The position numbers and the translations under genes were made by a program. A stretch of DNA of 64,000 nt, from assembly GCF_018327705.1 (NCBI RefSeq), contig NZ_BNEM01000001.1:1116001-1180000 (forward strand). The letters run 5' to 3'. Positions 53,106 through 61,421 of this stretch are shown in pieces. Each line of letters opens with the position of its first letter. Within the stretch, counting starts at the first letter, position 1. Source of the DNA: Catellatospora sp. TT07R-123. GTDB lineage: Bacteria; Actinomycetota; Actinomycetes; Mycobacteriales; Micromonosporaceae. Below the pieces are notes generated by a model that saw only the letters and a list, made by a program, of their open reading frames with translations, made no database searches and was not told where the DNA came from.

Positions 53106-54272
53106 ATGTTCCGCAGATCCTTCCTGTACGCGATCCTGGCCGCGGTGCTCGCCGCGGTCGCCGTCACCGTCGCCCACCCCGCGCTGTCGGCCGCCCCGGC
53201 GCCGGTGCGGATCATGCCGCTGGGCGACTCGATCACCGCCGGGCCCGGCTGCTGGCGGGCCATGCTCTGGCACCAGCTCCAGACCGCCGGATACACCAAC
53301 ATCGACTTCGTCGGCGGCGTGTCCGACGGCGGCGGTTGCAACCCGGGCTACTCCTACGACTTCGACCACGAGGGCCACGGCGGCTACTCGGCCACCGGCA
53401 TCGCCGACAACAACCAGCTCCCGCCCTGGCTGGCCGCGGCCCGGCCGGACATCGTCCTGGTGCACCTGGGCACCAACGACATGTGGGGCCACTACATCCC
53501 GACCGCGACGAAGCTGACCGCGTTCACGAAACTGGTCGGCCAGATGCGGGCCGCCAACGCGAACGTCAAGATCCTGGTCGCGCAGATCATCCCGATGACC
53601 GCCGCCGCCTGCTCCACCTGCCCGGCCGACATCGTCGAGTTCGACAGCGCGATCCCGGGCTGGGCCGCCGGGCTGACCACGGCCCAGTCGCCGATCACGG
53701 TCGTGGACCAGTGGACCGGCTTCGACGCCGCCGCCGACACCGGCGACGGCGTGCACCCCAACACCGGCGGCTTCCAGAAGATGGCCGCCCGGTGGTATCC
53801 GGCACTGGCGCGCGTGCTCGACGGCGGGGTGCCGCCCTCGCCCTCGGCCAGCGCCTCCCCCAGCCGGTCGGCCTCGCCCAGCCCGTCCGCGTCGCCGAGC
53901 GCGTCGCCCAGCCCCTCACCGAAGCCCAGCAGCTCGCCGTCGGCCAGCCCCAGCCCGTCGGCGGGCGGCGCCTGCGCCGCGACCTACCAGATCACGTCGC
54001 AGTGGGGCGGGGCGTTCCAGGGCGAGGTGAGCGTGCGCAACTCCGGCACGAGCGGCATCTCGGCATGGACGGTCGCCTTCTCGTACGCCAACGGCCAGCA
54101 GGTGACCCAGTCGTGGAACACCACGCTGGTCCAGAGCGGAGCAGCCGTCACCGCCCGCAACGTGACCTACAACGGCACCCTGGCCGCGGGCGCGTCGACC
54201 ACCTTCGGGTTCCTCGCGAACTGGAACAACACCGCCAACGAGATCCCCGCCGTACGCTGCACCGCCGGCTGA
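53106..54272 (+). CDS. Secreted SGNH/GDSL esterase with CBM2
   Basis: A 388-residue protein with a signal peptide ending LSA-AP. Block I is IMPLGDSITAG (nucleophile Ser), block III is VLVHLGTNDMWG (oxyanion Asn), and block V is DTGDGVHPNTGG (Asp and His). The layout matches carbohydrate-esterase family 3-like acetylxylan esterases. A Ser/Pro linker (about 240-285) leads to a CBM2 (CAATYQITSQWGGAFQGEVS, YNGTLAAGASTTFGFLANW) closely similar to that of the preceding mannanase. It probably strips acetyl groups from mannan or xylan so the mannanase can act (inference). The ribosome site is GAGGAG. Confidence 0.92.
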   Translation: MFRRSFLYAILAAVLAAVAVTVAHPALSAAPAPVRIMPLGDSITAGPGCWRAMLWHQLQTAGYTNIDFVGGVSDGGGCNPGYSYDFDHEGHGGYSATGIADNNQLPPWLAAARPDIVLVHLGTNDMWGHYIPTATKLTAFTKLVGQMRAANANVKILVAQIIPMTAAACSTCPADIVEFDSAIPGWAAGLTTAQSPITVVDQWTGFDAAADTGDGVHPNTGGFQKMAARWYPALARVLDGGVPPSPSASASPSRSASPSPSASPSASPSPSPKPSSSPSASPSPSAGGACAATYQITSQWGGAFQGEVSVRNSGTSGISAWTVAFSYANGQQVTQSWNTTLVQSGAAVTARNVTYNGTLAAGASTTFGFLANWNNTANEIPAVRCTAG

Positions 54273-54306
54273 GCCGGACAGCCCGGCTCGGCCGGCATGC
54301 CATGCC

Positions 54307-54356
54307 GCGGGTTACACCTCCTGTGGTGTCGTCACACCGCAGGAGGTGTAACCCGC
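54307..54356. repeat. TTACACCT hairpin, copy 2
   Basis: Perfect outer arms 54307-54323 and 54340-54356 (17 bases), extended inward with one mismatch to a CGTC loop. It shares TTACACCT/AGGTGTAA and GGTGT/ACACC with the hairpin at 42376-42417. It lies 34 bases after the esterase stop, as a terminator would. Confidence 0.8.
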
Positions 54357-54461
54357 GCAGCATGTGGTGCGCCCCGCGGCCGCCTCGGTCGCGGCCCGAG
54401 CCGGTAAGGTCGCGTAGTCGGGTTCGGCCGCGCGGCCTGCGACCTGGGAGCGAAGGGTCTG

Positions 54462-55157
54462 ATGCCGGTGGCTGGCCGTGGCAGGGGCGTGGAGGCGCGG
54501 GCCCCGCTGAGCCGGGACCTGGTGCTGCGGGCCGCGATCAAGCTCGCCGACGAGGGCGGCATCGCCGCCGTGACGATGCGGCGGCTGGCCGAGGAGCTCG
54601 GCGCCGAGGCGATGTCCCTCTACCACCACGTGGCCAACAAGGATCAGGTCCTCGACGGCGTGGTCGACGTGATCACCGCCGACATCAACGCCGCCGTGGA
54701 CCGGGTCGACGCACCGGTGGACGGCGCGGCCTGGAAGAGCGCGGCGCGCCGGCGCATCCTCACCGCGCGGCAGGTGCTGCTGCGCCACCGATGGGCCCCG
54801 GCGGTGTTCGCATCGCGTACGGCGACCAGCCCGCAGGTGCTGCTGTACTTCGACGGCCTGATCGGCATCATGCGCGCCGGGGGCTTCTCCAACGACCTGG
54901 CCCACCACGCCATGCACGCGCTGGGCAGCCGTGCGCTGGGCTTCAGCCAGGAGCTGTTCAGCCCGAACGACGGGCCGGCCGACGGTGAGCCGGACCCGGT
55001 CGTGGTCGGCATGGCGCCCCGGCTGCCGAACCTGATGGGGATGCTGGCCGAGGTCGCCCACGACGATCCTGATTCGACGCTGGGCTGGTGCGACGACCAG
55101 AGCGAGTTCGAATTCGGCCTCGACCTGCTCCTGGAGGGCCTCGACCGCCGCCGCTGA
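54462..55157 (+). CDS. TetR-family repressor (TetR_C_1 type)
   Basis: A 231-residue protein. The N-terminal helix-turn-helix reads LRAAIKLADEGGIAAVTMRR, then LAEELGAEAMSLYHHVANKD and QVLDGVVD. The C-terminal ligand domain has AARRRILTARQVLLRHRWAP and LAHHAMHALGSRALGFSQEL, as in tetracycline-repressor-type C-termini. It most likely binds the three CTTACG...CGTAAG operators in front of the next gene. No such site is seen at its own promoter, so autoregulation through the same site is not evident. Confidence 0.9.
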   Translation: MPVAGRGRGVEARAPLSRDLVLRAAIKLADEGGIAAVTMRRLAEELGAEAMSLYHHVANKDQVLDGVVDVITADINAAVDRVDAPVDGAAWKSAARRRILTARQVLLRHRWAPAVFASRTATSPQVLLYFDGLIGIMRAGGFSNDLAHHAMHALGSRALGFSQELFSPNDGPADGEPDPVVVGMAPRLPNLMGMLAEVAHDDPDSTLGWCDDQSEFEFGLDLLLEGLDRRR

Positions 55158-55177
55158 GCGCGGGTCGGCCTGGATCG

Positions 55178-55208
55178 GCGCGGGTCGGCGCGGGTCGGCG
55201 CGGGTCGG
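55178..55208. repeat. Short GC tandem repeat after tetR
   Basis: CGGCGCGGGT units recur at 10-bp intervals, with a diverged flanking unit, just after the TetR stop. It is a low-complexity repeat of no evident function. Confidence 0.6.
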
Positions 55209-55216
55209 CCTGGGCG

Positions 55217-55306
55217 CGTGGGGACATGATCGCGGTTTGCGGTCCGATCATCGCGTTTGAGGCCATGTTCTGACCGCAAACCGCGATCACCCACCGGTTC
55301 CCCACG
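55217..55306. repeat. Long two-part inverted repeat between tetR and the oxidoreductase gene
   Basis: Inner arms 55227-55244 and 55272-55289 (18 bases, perfect; GATCGCGGTTTGCGGTC core) and outer arms 55217-55224 and 55299-55306 (CGTGGGGA/TCCCCACG) fold around a 27-base loop. It may terminate tetR transcription or be a remnant mobile palindrome. The sequence differs from the other hairpin families in the window. Confidence 0.7.
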
Positions 55307-55351
55307 AAGATCACGGCTTCCGGTCACCTCGCTCACCCCTCAAGCACCCGC

Positions 55352-55409
55352 TTGACTCCCTTACGCTGTAAGGCTACCTTACGGCGTAAGGGAGACTTAC
55401 GGCGTAAGG
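55352..55409 (+). promoter_or_regulatory. Promoter with three phased TetR-type operators
   Basis: TTGACT (55352-55357) and TACCTT (55375-55380) are spaced 17 bp. Three 15-bp palindromes overlap them: CCTTACGCTGTAAGG (55359-55373), CCTTACGGCGTAAGG (55377-55391) and ACTTACGGCGTAAGG (55395-55409). Their centres are exactly 18 bp apart. Binding by the upstream TetR protein would occlude RNA polymerase. Confidence 0.85.
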
Positions 55410-55422
55410 TTTGGAGTGATCG

Positions 55423-56406
55423 ATGAAGGCGTATGTGCTCAGCGAGTTCGGGCCGGCGGAGAATCTGCGGCTCACCGAGGTCGAGACGCCCGTCCCCGGG
55501 GACGGGGAGGTGCTGGTGCGGGTCCGGGCCACCTCGGTCAACCCGTACGACTGGCACCACATGCGCGGCGAGCCGGTCGTCGCGCGATACCTGGACAAGG
55601 GCCTCGGCCGCCGCCCGAACCGGTCCGTCCTCGGCTGCGACCTCGCGGGCGAGATCGCGGCGGTCGGCCCCGGCGTCACCGGGTGGCGCCCCGGCGACGA
55701 GGTCTACGCCCTGGTCCGCAACGGCTCCTACGCCGAGTACGCCCGCGTCCCGGCCGCCAACCTGGCGCCCAGGCCGCGCAGCCTGAGCTTCGAGCAGGCC
55801 GCCGCGCTGCCGATGGCGGCGGTGACCGCGCTGGTGGCGCTGCGCGACGCCAAGATCGCCGCCGGGCACCGGATCCTGGTCAACGGCGCGTCCGGCGGGG
55901 TCGGCACGTTCGCCGTGCAGCTGGCGTGCGCCATGGGGGCCGAGGTGGTCGGGGTGTGCAGCGGCCGCAACGCCGACCTGGTCCGCTCCCTCGGCGCCAC
56001 GCACGTGATCGACTACACCGCCCAGGACTTCACCCGCGCCGCCCGCGGCTTCGACGCGCTGCTGGACGTGGCGGGCAGCCCGTCGGTGTGGTCGGCGCGC
56101 CGGGTGCTGCGGCCCGGCGGCACCTACGTCGTGGTCGGCGGCGTGGCCGGGCGCTGGGTCCGGCCCATCGACCACCTCGTCGCCGCCCAGCTGATGGGCA
56201 GGCTGGCCCGCCGGCCCGTGGCCGCCACCGCCTTCGGCATCGGCGCCGCCAGCGCCCGCGACCTGCGGGAGCTCACCGAACTGTGCGACAGCGGCAAGGT
56301 CAGCCCGGTCATCGCGCGGCGGTACCCGTTCGCCGAGCTGCCCGAGGCGGTCGACTTCGTCGAGCGGGGGCACGCGCCCGGCAAGGTCGTCGTCGCGGTC
56401 GGCTGA
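55423..56406 (+). CDS. NADPH:quinone oxidoreductase-like MDR protein
   Basis: A 327-residue medium-chain dehydrogenase/reductase without the structural-zinc Cys cluster, hence of the quinone-oxidoreductase type. Motifs are VRVRATSVNPYDWH, LGCDLAGEIAAVGPGVTGWR, the Rossmann loop VNGASGGVGTFAVQLA, and RVLRPGGTYVVVGG. It reduces quinones or reactive enones with NADPH, a typical target of TetR stress repressors. ATG 55423 lies 13 bases after the last operator. It converges on the MFS gene, with 3 bp between the stops. Confidence 0.92.
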   Translation: MKAYVLSEFGPAENLRLTEVETPVPGDGEVLVRVRATSVNPYDWHHMRGEPVVARYLDKGLGRRPNRSVLGCDLAGEIAAVGPGVTGWRPGDEVYALVRNGSYAEYARVPAANLAPRPRSLSFEQAAALPMAAVTALVALRDAKIAAGHRILVNGASGGVGTFAVQLACAMGAEVVGVCSGRNADLVRSLGATHVIDYTAQDFTRAARGFDALLDVAGSPSVWSARRVLRPGGTYVVVGGVAGRWVRPIDHLVAAQLMGRLARRPVAATAFGIGAASARDLRELTELCDSGKVSPVIARRYPFAELPEAVDFVERGHAPGKVVVAVG

Positions 56407-56409
56407 GCG

Positions 56410-57573
56410 CTACCCGGCGGCGAGCCCGGTCCGCCGCGAACCGACCACGTACACGGCCATCCCGGCCGCGACCAGCAGCACCCCGAGCGGCGCGATCCCG
56501 CCCAGGCCCCACGTGTCCAGCGCGAACGCCCCGATCAGCGCCCCACCGGCCACCCCGACGTTGTACGCGCTGGCGTTGATGCCCGACGCCTGCTCGGTGT
56601 GCTCCGGCGCCACCCGCAGCGTCAGGGCCTGCATGAAGATCGGCAGCAGGCCCATGCCGAACCCGAACAGCACCACCGCGGTGATCGCCGCCCACATCGC
56701 GGTCCCCTGCCACCACAGCAGCACCAGCCCCGCCAGCAGCAGGCCGCCCGCGGCCACGACCCCGATGCGCAGCCGGCGGTCGGCCACCCAGCCGGCCACC
56801 GGCAGCATCAGCGTCCCGGCCAGGCCGTTGGCCAGCAGCACCGGCGCGAGCTGGGTCTCGGCCAGGCCCGCGCGGTGCAGCAGCGGCGCCGTATAGGTGA
56901 TCATCAGGTACGCGCCGAGCATCGTCACCGCGGTCATCGCCACGACCGGCGGGAAGCTCGGCAGCCGCAGCACCGCCCGCATTGGCGTACGCACCGCGGC
57001 GGTGCTGCCCGGCACCTGCGGCAGCAGTCGCCACGCCAGCAGCGTGAGCCCGACCGCGACGGCGGTCAGCAGCCCGAACGCGGCCCGCCAGCCCAGCGCG
57101 GTGCCGAGGCTAGTCCCGGCGGGCACGCCGATCAGCACCGCCATGCCGCCCCCGGCCGACACCACGGTGACCGCGCGGCCCACCCGGTCCGGGCTGACCA
57201 GCCGCGCGGCGAACCCGCCCACCACCGCCCAGAACAGCCCGTGGGTGATCCCGCCCAGCAGCCGCGCCCCGAAGGCGACCGGGTAGTTCGGCGCCACCAG
57301 CATGACCGCGTTGCTGGCCGTGTACGCCGCCAGCGCCGCGACCAGCAGTTCACGCCGGGGCAGCCGGGCGGTGAGGGTGCCCAGCGGGGCGGCGAACAGC
57401 GCGACCATCGCCGCGTACCCGGTGACCAGGAGCCCGAGCCGCGACGGCGACACGCCCAGGTCCCGGCTCATGCCCAGCAGCAGCCCGGTCGGGACCAGCT
57501 CGGTGGTCACCGACACGAACACGGCGGAGCTGAGCAGCAGCAGTGACGGCCAGGGCCACGGGTTCCGTTCCAC
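56410..57573 (-). CDS. MFS transporter (AraJ/CmlA-like efflux)
   Basis: A 387-residue protein with 12 predicted helices. The start PWPSLLLLSSAVFVSVTTEL, followed by VPTGLLLGMSRDLGVSPSR, and the loop between helices 2 and 3 (FAAPLGTLTARLPRRELL) are typical of drug/arabinose efflux permeases. It exports a small molecule using the proton gradient; the substrate is unknown. It starts at GTG 57573 just upstream of the first helix, with no clear ribosome site. It faces the oxidoreductase gene tail-to-tail, so it is not under the same operators. Confidence 0.88.
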   Translation of the reverse strand: MERNPWPWPSLLLLSSAVFVSVTTELVPTGLLLGMSRDLGVSPSRLGLLVTGYAAMVALFAAPLGTLTARLPRRELLVAALAAYTASNAVMLVAPNYPVAFGARLLGGITHGLFWAVVGGFAARLVSPDRVGRAVTVVSAGGGMAVLIGVPAGTSLGTALGWRAAFGLLTAVAVGLTLLAWRLLPQVPGSTAAVRTPMRAVLRLPSFPPVVAMTAVTMLGAYLMITYTAPLLHRAGLAETQLAPVLLANGLAGTLMLPVAGWVADRRLRIGVVAAGGLLLAGLVLLWWQGTAMWAAITAVVLFGFGMGLLPIFMQALTLRVAPEHTEQASGINASAYNVGVAGGALIGAFALDTWGLGGIAPLGVLLVAAGMAVYVVGSRRTGLAAG

Positions 57574-57767
57574 GCGCCGATCTTGTACGGGTGCCGCGCG
57601 CGGGCGCAAACCCGATACCGCCTGGTGGCCGCCGCGCGTTCGAGTCGGCCACAACCCTGCCACAACCGCGTGACAGCCACCGCGGCGTTGGCTGTGGCCG
57701 CGGCCGGGATCACCGGCCCGTCCCCTGTCAGCCACGGCAGCCACCCGCCGCGGCGGAACGGAGTCCC

Positions 57768-58370
57768 ATGTCCACGCTCACCCGGCTCACCCGCCGGATC
57801 GGCCTGCTCGGCGCGTTCACCGGCGTCGCGGTCGCGGGCGGCCTGGCCGCGGCGGTGCCCGCGCACGCCGCCAGCACCCTGCGGGTCGCCACCGTCCAGT
57901 GCGACGAGGAGACCGACGAGATCGGCGACGACAGCCCGTACTTCGTGGTCTTCGCCGCCAGCACGACCAACCCCAACGCCACCGCGTTCGGCAAGTGGGG
58001 CCCCGGCGCCTGGGACAACGCGGTCGCCACCGGCGACATCTACCACCCGAACGGCGCGGTCGTCAGCGGCGTCGGCAGCGGCTGGATCATCGTGTCGCTG
58101 ATGCTGGAGGAGGACGACGGCAACGACCTCACCGCGTCCGAGATCACCAGCATCGGCAACAACATGTACAACCAGTACCAGATCTCGTTCTGGAAGTCGC
58201 AGTCCACGATGCTGTCGGAGCTGCGCAGCACGCTGCGGTCCACGACGGACATGTACCTGACCAACGACGACCTGGTCGCCACGGCGACCGGCAGCGCGTC
58301 GGCGGGCGGCTCGTGGGCCCACTACGTCGGCGACGGCGGCCAGTACTGGGTCCAGTACACACTGCCGTGA
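57768..58370 (+). CDS. Secreted hypothetical protein
   Basis: A 200-residue protein starting at ATG 57768 after ACGGAG. The signal peptide (TRRIGLLGAFTGVAVAGGLA) ends at AHA-AS. The mature part is acidic: VQCDEETDEIGDDSPYFVVF, NATAFGKWGPGAWDN, SLMLEEDDGNDLTASEITSI. Asp/Asn-rich loops suggest calcium binding. I recognise no family. It is ended by a strong hairpin. Confidence 0.8.
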   Translation: MSTLTRLTRRIGLLGAFTGVAVAGGLAAAVPAHAASTLRVATVQCDEETDEIGDDSPYFVVFAASTTNPNATAFGKWGPGAWDNAVATGDIYHPNGAVVSGVGSGWIIVSLMLEEDDGNDLTASEITSIGNNMYNQYQISFWKSQSTMLSELRSTLRSTTDMYLTNDDLVATATGSASAGGSWAHYVGDGGQYWVQYTLP

Positions 58371-58375
58371 CCGGT

Positions 58376-58411
58376 CGCGCGGCCCGGTGGCCCCCGCCGC
58401 CGGGCCGCGCG
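58376..58411 (+). terminator. Hairpin terminator after the secreted acidic protein
   Basis: Perfect 12-base GC arms (58376-58387 and 58400-58411) begin 5 bases after the stop. Confidence 0.75.
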
Positions 58412-58539
58412 CCGCACCCTGAACTGGAAACTTCCGGTCATGGGAATAAATATCCGGTACGCGTGATTTGCTCGCTTTCTCGCTTATGTCGGATAGGCTG
58501 GCGGCTCGTGTGTCACCAGCCGACGCCGGAGGAGGCGAT

Positions 58540-60618
58540 GTGACTCCGCTGTCTGTGGCGCTTACGCCACGCACGCAACGGACGACAGCCGCACGCCGGG
58601 CGGCCATACCGGTGGGCCTCACCGCGACCGCGGTCATCCTGGCCGCGATCACGTTCGACCAGATCCAGCCCGCCCTGCACAAGGTTCCGTTCTGGGTCAT
58701 GACGGTGCTGGCGCTGGCCGCCGCCGCGGTCACCTACCTGCCCACCACCAGGCCGGTGCGCGGCATGGTGGTCAGCCCGTCGCTGTGCTTCACCTTCGCG
58801 ATACTGCTGTGCTGGGACCTCGGCCCCGCGATCGCGGTGCAGACCCTCACCGTCGCGATCATCGCCGTACGCGCCCGCCAGAGCCTGCCCGAGGCGGTGC
58901 TCAGCGCCGCCCGGTTCACCTGCGCGCTCGGCGCGGCATACGTCGTGCTGCTCATCGGCGAACCCGACCCGTTCCACAGCGGCTCGCTGACCGACCTGGC
59001 CAACGACACCGCCGCGGTCACCATCGCCTCGCTGGTCTTCACCGCCGTCTACGGCTGGACCGTGCTGGCCACCGCCCCGCAGGCCGGCGGCCTCGGCGGC
59101 ATCCGCGAGCGGCTCGCCGGCCTGCGCGACCCCGTGGTCCACCTGACCGCGCTGACCATGCTCAGCCCGGTGCTCGCCGTCACCGGCCATGTCAGCCTCG
59201 GCTTCGTGCCCCTGGTGATCATCCCGCTGTACGCGGTGCAGCGGATGGCCCGGCTGTCCCAGGACCGCCAGCGCGCCGCCCATACCGACGCCCTCACCGG
59301 CCTCGGCAACCGGGCCAGCCTCCAGGCCGCGTTCGCCAGCACCCGCGCCGAGCGCCCGCGCCACCGGCGCGGCCCGTCCCTGCTGCTGATGGACCTCGAC
59401 GGCTTCAAGTACGTCAACGACGCCCTCGGCCACGACACCGGCGACCAGATGCTCACCGCCGTCGCCAGGCGGCTGACCGACGCGCTGCCCGACGGCGCGC
59501 TCGCGGCCCGCCTCGGCGGCGACGAGTTCGGCGTGCTGCTGCGCGAGGCCGACACCGCGACCGCCCAGCAGACCGCCGAGCAGATCAGCGCCGCCGTCAA
59601 CGGCCCGGTGCAGCTCGGCGGCCTGGAGGTCGAGGTCGCCGCGGCGGTCGGCGTCGCGGTCAGCCCCCAGCACGGGTGCGACTTCGCCGCCCTCATGCGC
59701 CACGCCGACATCGCCATGTACGACGCCAAGCGCGACCATGCCGGCGTCGCGCTGTACCAGCCCGGCACCGACCGCCACGCCCAGCGGCTGGAGGTCCTCG
59801 ACCAGGTCCGGCACGCGGTCACCACCAAGGACCGGCAGGCCGTCGCGCTGCACTACCAGCCGCAGGCCGACCTGGCCACCGGCCGGATCGTCGGCGTCGA
59901 GGCGCTGCTGCGCTGGACCGGCCCGGACGGGCGCCCCGTGCCGCCGGACGCGCTGATCGCCATGATCGAGCACAGCCCGGTGATGCACCAGCTCACCGAC
60001 CGCGTCCTCGACGACGCCTTCGCGCAGACGGCGCGCTGGCGCGCCGACGGCATGGACCTGCGCACCTCGGTCAACGTCAGCATCCGCGACCTGTTCCGCG
60101 ACGACCTGGTCGCGTCGCTGCGGCGCAGCCTGGCCGCGCACCGGCTGCCCGCCGGGGCGGTCCAGCTGGAGATCACCGAGAGCGCGCTCATGTCCGACCC
60201 GACCCGCGCCATGCGGACCGTCACCGCGCTGCGCGACGTCGGCGTCGGCCTGGCCCTGGACGACTTCGGCACCGGCTTCTCGTCACTGCAGCACCTGCGG
60301 CGCATCCCGCTCGACGAGATCAAGATCGACCGGTCGTTCGTGGCCGGGATGGCCGGCAACCGCCACGACGACGCCATCGTCACCTCGGTCATCGCGCTGG
60401 CCCGCAAGCTGGGGCTGCGTACCGTCGCCGAGGGTATCGAGGACGAGCAGACCCGCCGCCAGCTGCGCACCGCGGGCTGCGGCCTGATGCAGGGCTGGCT
60501 GCTGTCGCGCGCCGTCCCCGCCGCCGAGATCCCGGCGCTGGTCGCCGCGACCACCGCCACCCGTCCCGCCGACCCGCCCCACCAGCCCCGCCTCGCCACC
60601 GCCTGCGCCACCCGATGA
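58540..60618 (+). CDS. Membrane GGDEF-EAL protein (cyclic-di-GMP turnover)
   Basis: A 692-residue protein. About seven to eight N-terminal membrane helices (residues 20-240, a MASE-like sensor) precede a GGDEF domain with intact LGGDEFGVL and MDLDGFKYVNDALGHDTGDQ. A C-terminal EAL domain follows with GVEALLRW, VNVSIRDL, EITESALM, DDFGTGFSSL, IKIDRSFV and TVAEGIED. Both active sites look complete, so it could make and degrade cyclic-di-GMP, with the membrane part choosing the direction. I start it at GTG 58540 because GGAGG lies 7 bases upstream; earlier in-frame ATGs (58468, 58486) lack a site. It ends at hairpin copy 3. Confidence 0.92.
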   Translation: MTPLSVALTPRTQRTTAARRAAIPVGLTATAVILAAITFDQIQPALHKVPFWVMTVLALAAAAVTYLPTTRPVRGMVVSPSLCFTFAILLCWDLGPAIAVQTLTVAIIAVRARQSLPEAVLSAARFTCALGAAYVVLLIGEPDPFHSGSLTDLANDTAAVTIASLVFTAVYGWTVLATAPQAGGLGGIRERLAGLRDPVVHLTALTMLSPVLAVTGHVSLGFVPLVIIPLYAVQRMARLSQDRQRAAHTDALTGLGNRASLQAAFASTRAERPRHRRGPSLLLMDLDGFKYVNDALGHDTGDQMLTAVARRLTDALPDGALAARLGGDEFGVLLREADTATAQQTAEQISAAVNGPVQLGGLEVEVAAAVGVAVSPQHGCDFAALMRHADIAMYDAKRDHAGVALYQPGTDRHAQRLEVLDQVRHAVTTKDRQAVALHYQPQADLATGRIVGVEALLRWTGPDGRPVPPDALIAMIEHSPVMHQLTDRVLDDAFAQTARWRADGMDLRTSVNVSIRDLFRDDLVASLRRSLAAHRLPAGAVQLEITESALMSDPTRAMRTVTALRDVGVGLALDDFGTGFSSLQHLRRIPLDEIKIDRSFVAGMAGNRHDDAIVTSVIALARKLGLRTVAEGIEDEQTRRQLRTAGCGLMQGWLLSRAVPAAEIPALVAATTATRPADPPHQPRLATACATR

Positions 60619-60640
60619 GAAGCCAGCTCGACCGCCGAGA

Positions 60641-60707
60641 AGCCGAGTTGCCGGGCAATCGGGCACTCCGCAGGTCACGATAAGCCCGATTGCCCGGCAA
60701 CTCGGCT
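60641..60707. repeat. Convergent-gap hairpin family, copy 3
   Basis: Perfect 24-base arms (60641-60664 and 60684-60707) around a 19-base loop, between the convergent GGDEF-EAL and TIGR03086 genes. The core is the same as at 32396-32452 and 47087-47183. Confidence 0.88.
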
Positions 60708-60746
60708 GATCTTGGGCCTTTTCGCCTCGCCTACCGTGCAGCTGGG

Positions 60747-61316
60747 TTATGCGGGCGACCAGCCGGGGTCGCGACCGGCGCGGCCCAGCAGCCGGGTGAA
60801 CGGGTCCGCGCCGTCGGGCACCGCGACCTCGTCGCCGAACACCTTCATCGCGCGAGCCTGCTCGTCCATCATCTCGACCAGCTCGCCCAGCCGGGCCACC
60901 GCGTCGGCGTCCGGCCGGTACGGCTGCCCCGTGGCCACCGCGAGATCCCAGGCGTGCACGGTCAGGTCCAGCAGGACCAGCTGCCCGACCACCGGCTGCG
61001 GCAGCCCCATCCCGGCCGACACGCCCTCCAGCGCCGACGGCTGCGACCACGCCGCCACCAGCGCGTCGGACTCGGCCGCGAACCGGGCCCGCCAGTCGGT
61101 TCCCGTCACGTCGGGGGTGGCCGAGAAGTCAGCCGGTTCGTGCCGCGCCAGGTGCTGGAAGTTCACGACGACGAGGAACAGGTGGTTGATCAGGTCGCCG
61201 ACCTGGTATTCGGTGCAGGGGGTCGGCAGATCCAGCTGGTCGTCGCCGATGCCGCGCAGCACGGGCAGGGCCGCGTCGGCGCTGCGGCGCAGCAGGTTCG
61301 CTACGGTCATGGTCAT
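60747..61316 (-). CDS. TIGR03086-family metal-binding (DinB-like) protein
   Basis: A 189-residue protein with the actinobacterial mycothiol-dependent/DinB four-helix pattern: DLPTPCTEYQVGDLINHLFL, DWRARFAAESDALVAAW and LLDLTVHAWDLAVATGQPYR. The conserved His residues in NHL and HAWD are the expected metal ligands. Its enzymatic role is undetermined. It starts at ATG 61316 after GGAAGGAA. It is divergent from the AraC gene across the IS200/IS605 relic. Confidence 0.88.
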   Translation of the reverse strand: MTMTVANLLRRSADAALPVLRGIGDDQLDLPTPCTEYQVGDLINHLFLVVVNFQHLARHEPADFSATPDVTGTDWRARFAAESDALVAAWSQPSALEGVSAGMGLPQPVVGQLVLLDLTVHAWDLAVATGQPYRPDADAVARLGELVEMMDEQARAMKVFGDEVAVPDGADPFTRLLGRAGRDPGWSPA

Positions 61317-61337
61317 CAGATTCCTTCCGTGGATATT

Positions 61338-61353
61338 CCGGCCTTCAGGCCGG
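61338..61353 (+). repeat. CCGGCC-TTCA-GGCCGG hairpin, IS605-end-like
   Basis: A six-base-arm hairpin with TTCA loop followed by AGAGGA, in the same layout and orientation as the right-end hairpin at 61541-61560. It may be a second, older IS200/IS605-type end or a coincidental hairpin. It lies 21 bases upstream of the start of the TIGR03086 gene. Confidence 0.45.
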
Positions 61354-61421
61354 AGAGGAAACGGAGCCCATGCGGAGCAGGACAGGCAAAGCCGATCCGC
61401 CGCCGGGGCGGACCGGCGTCC

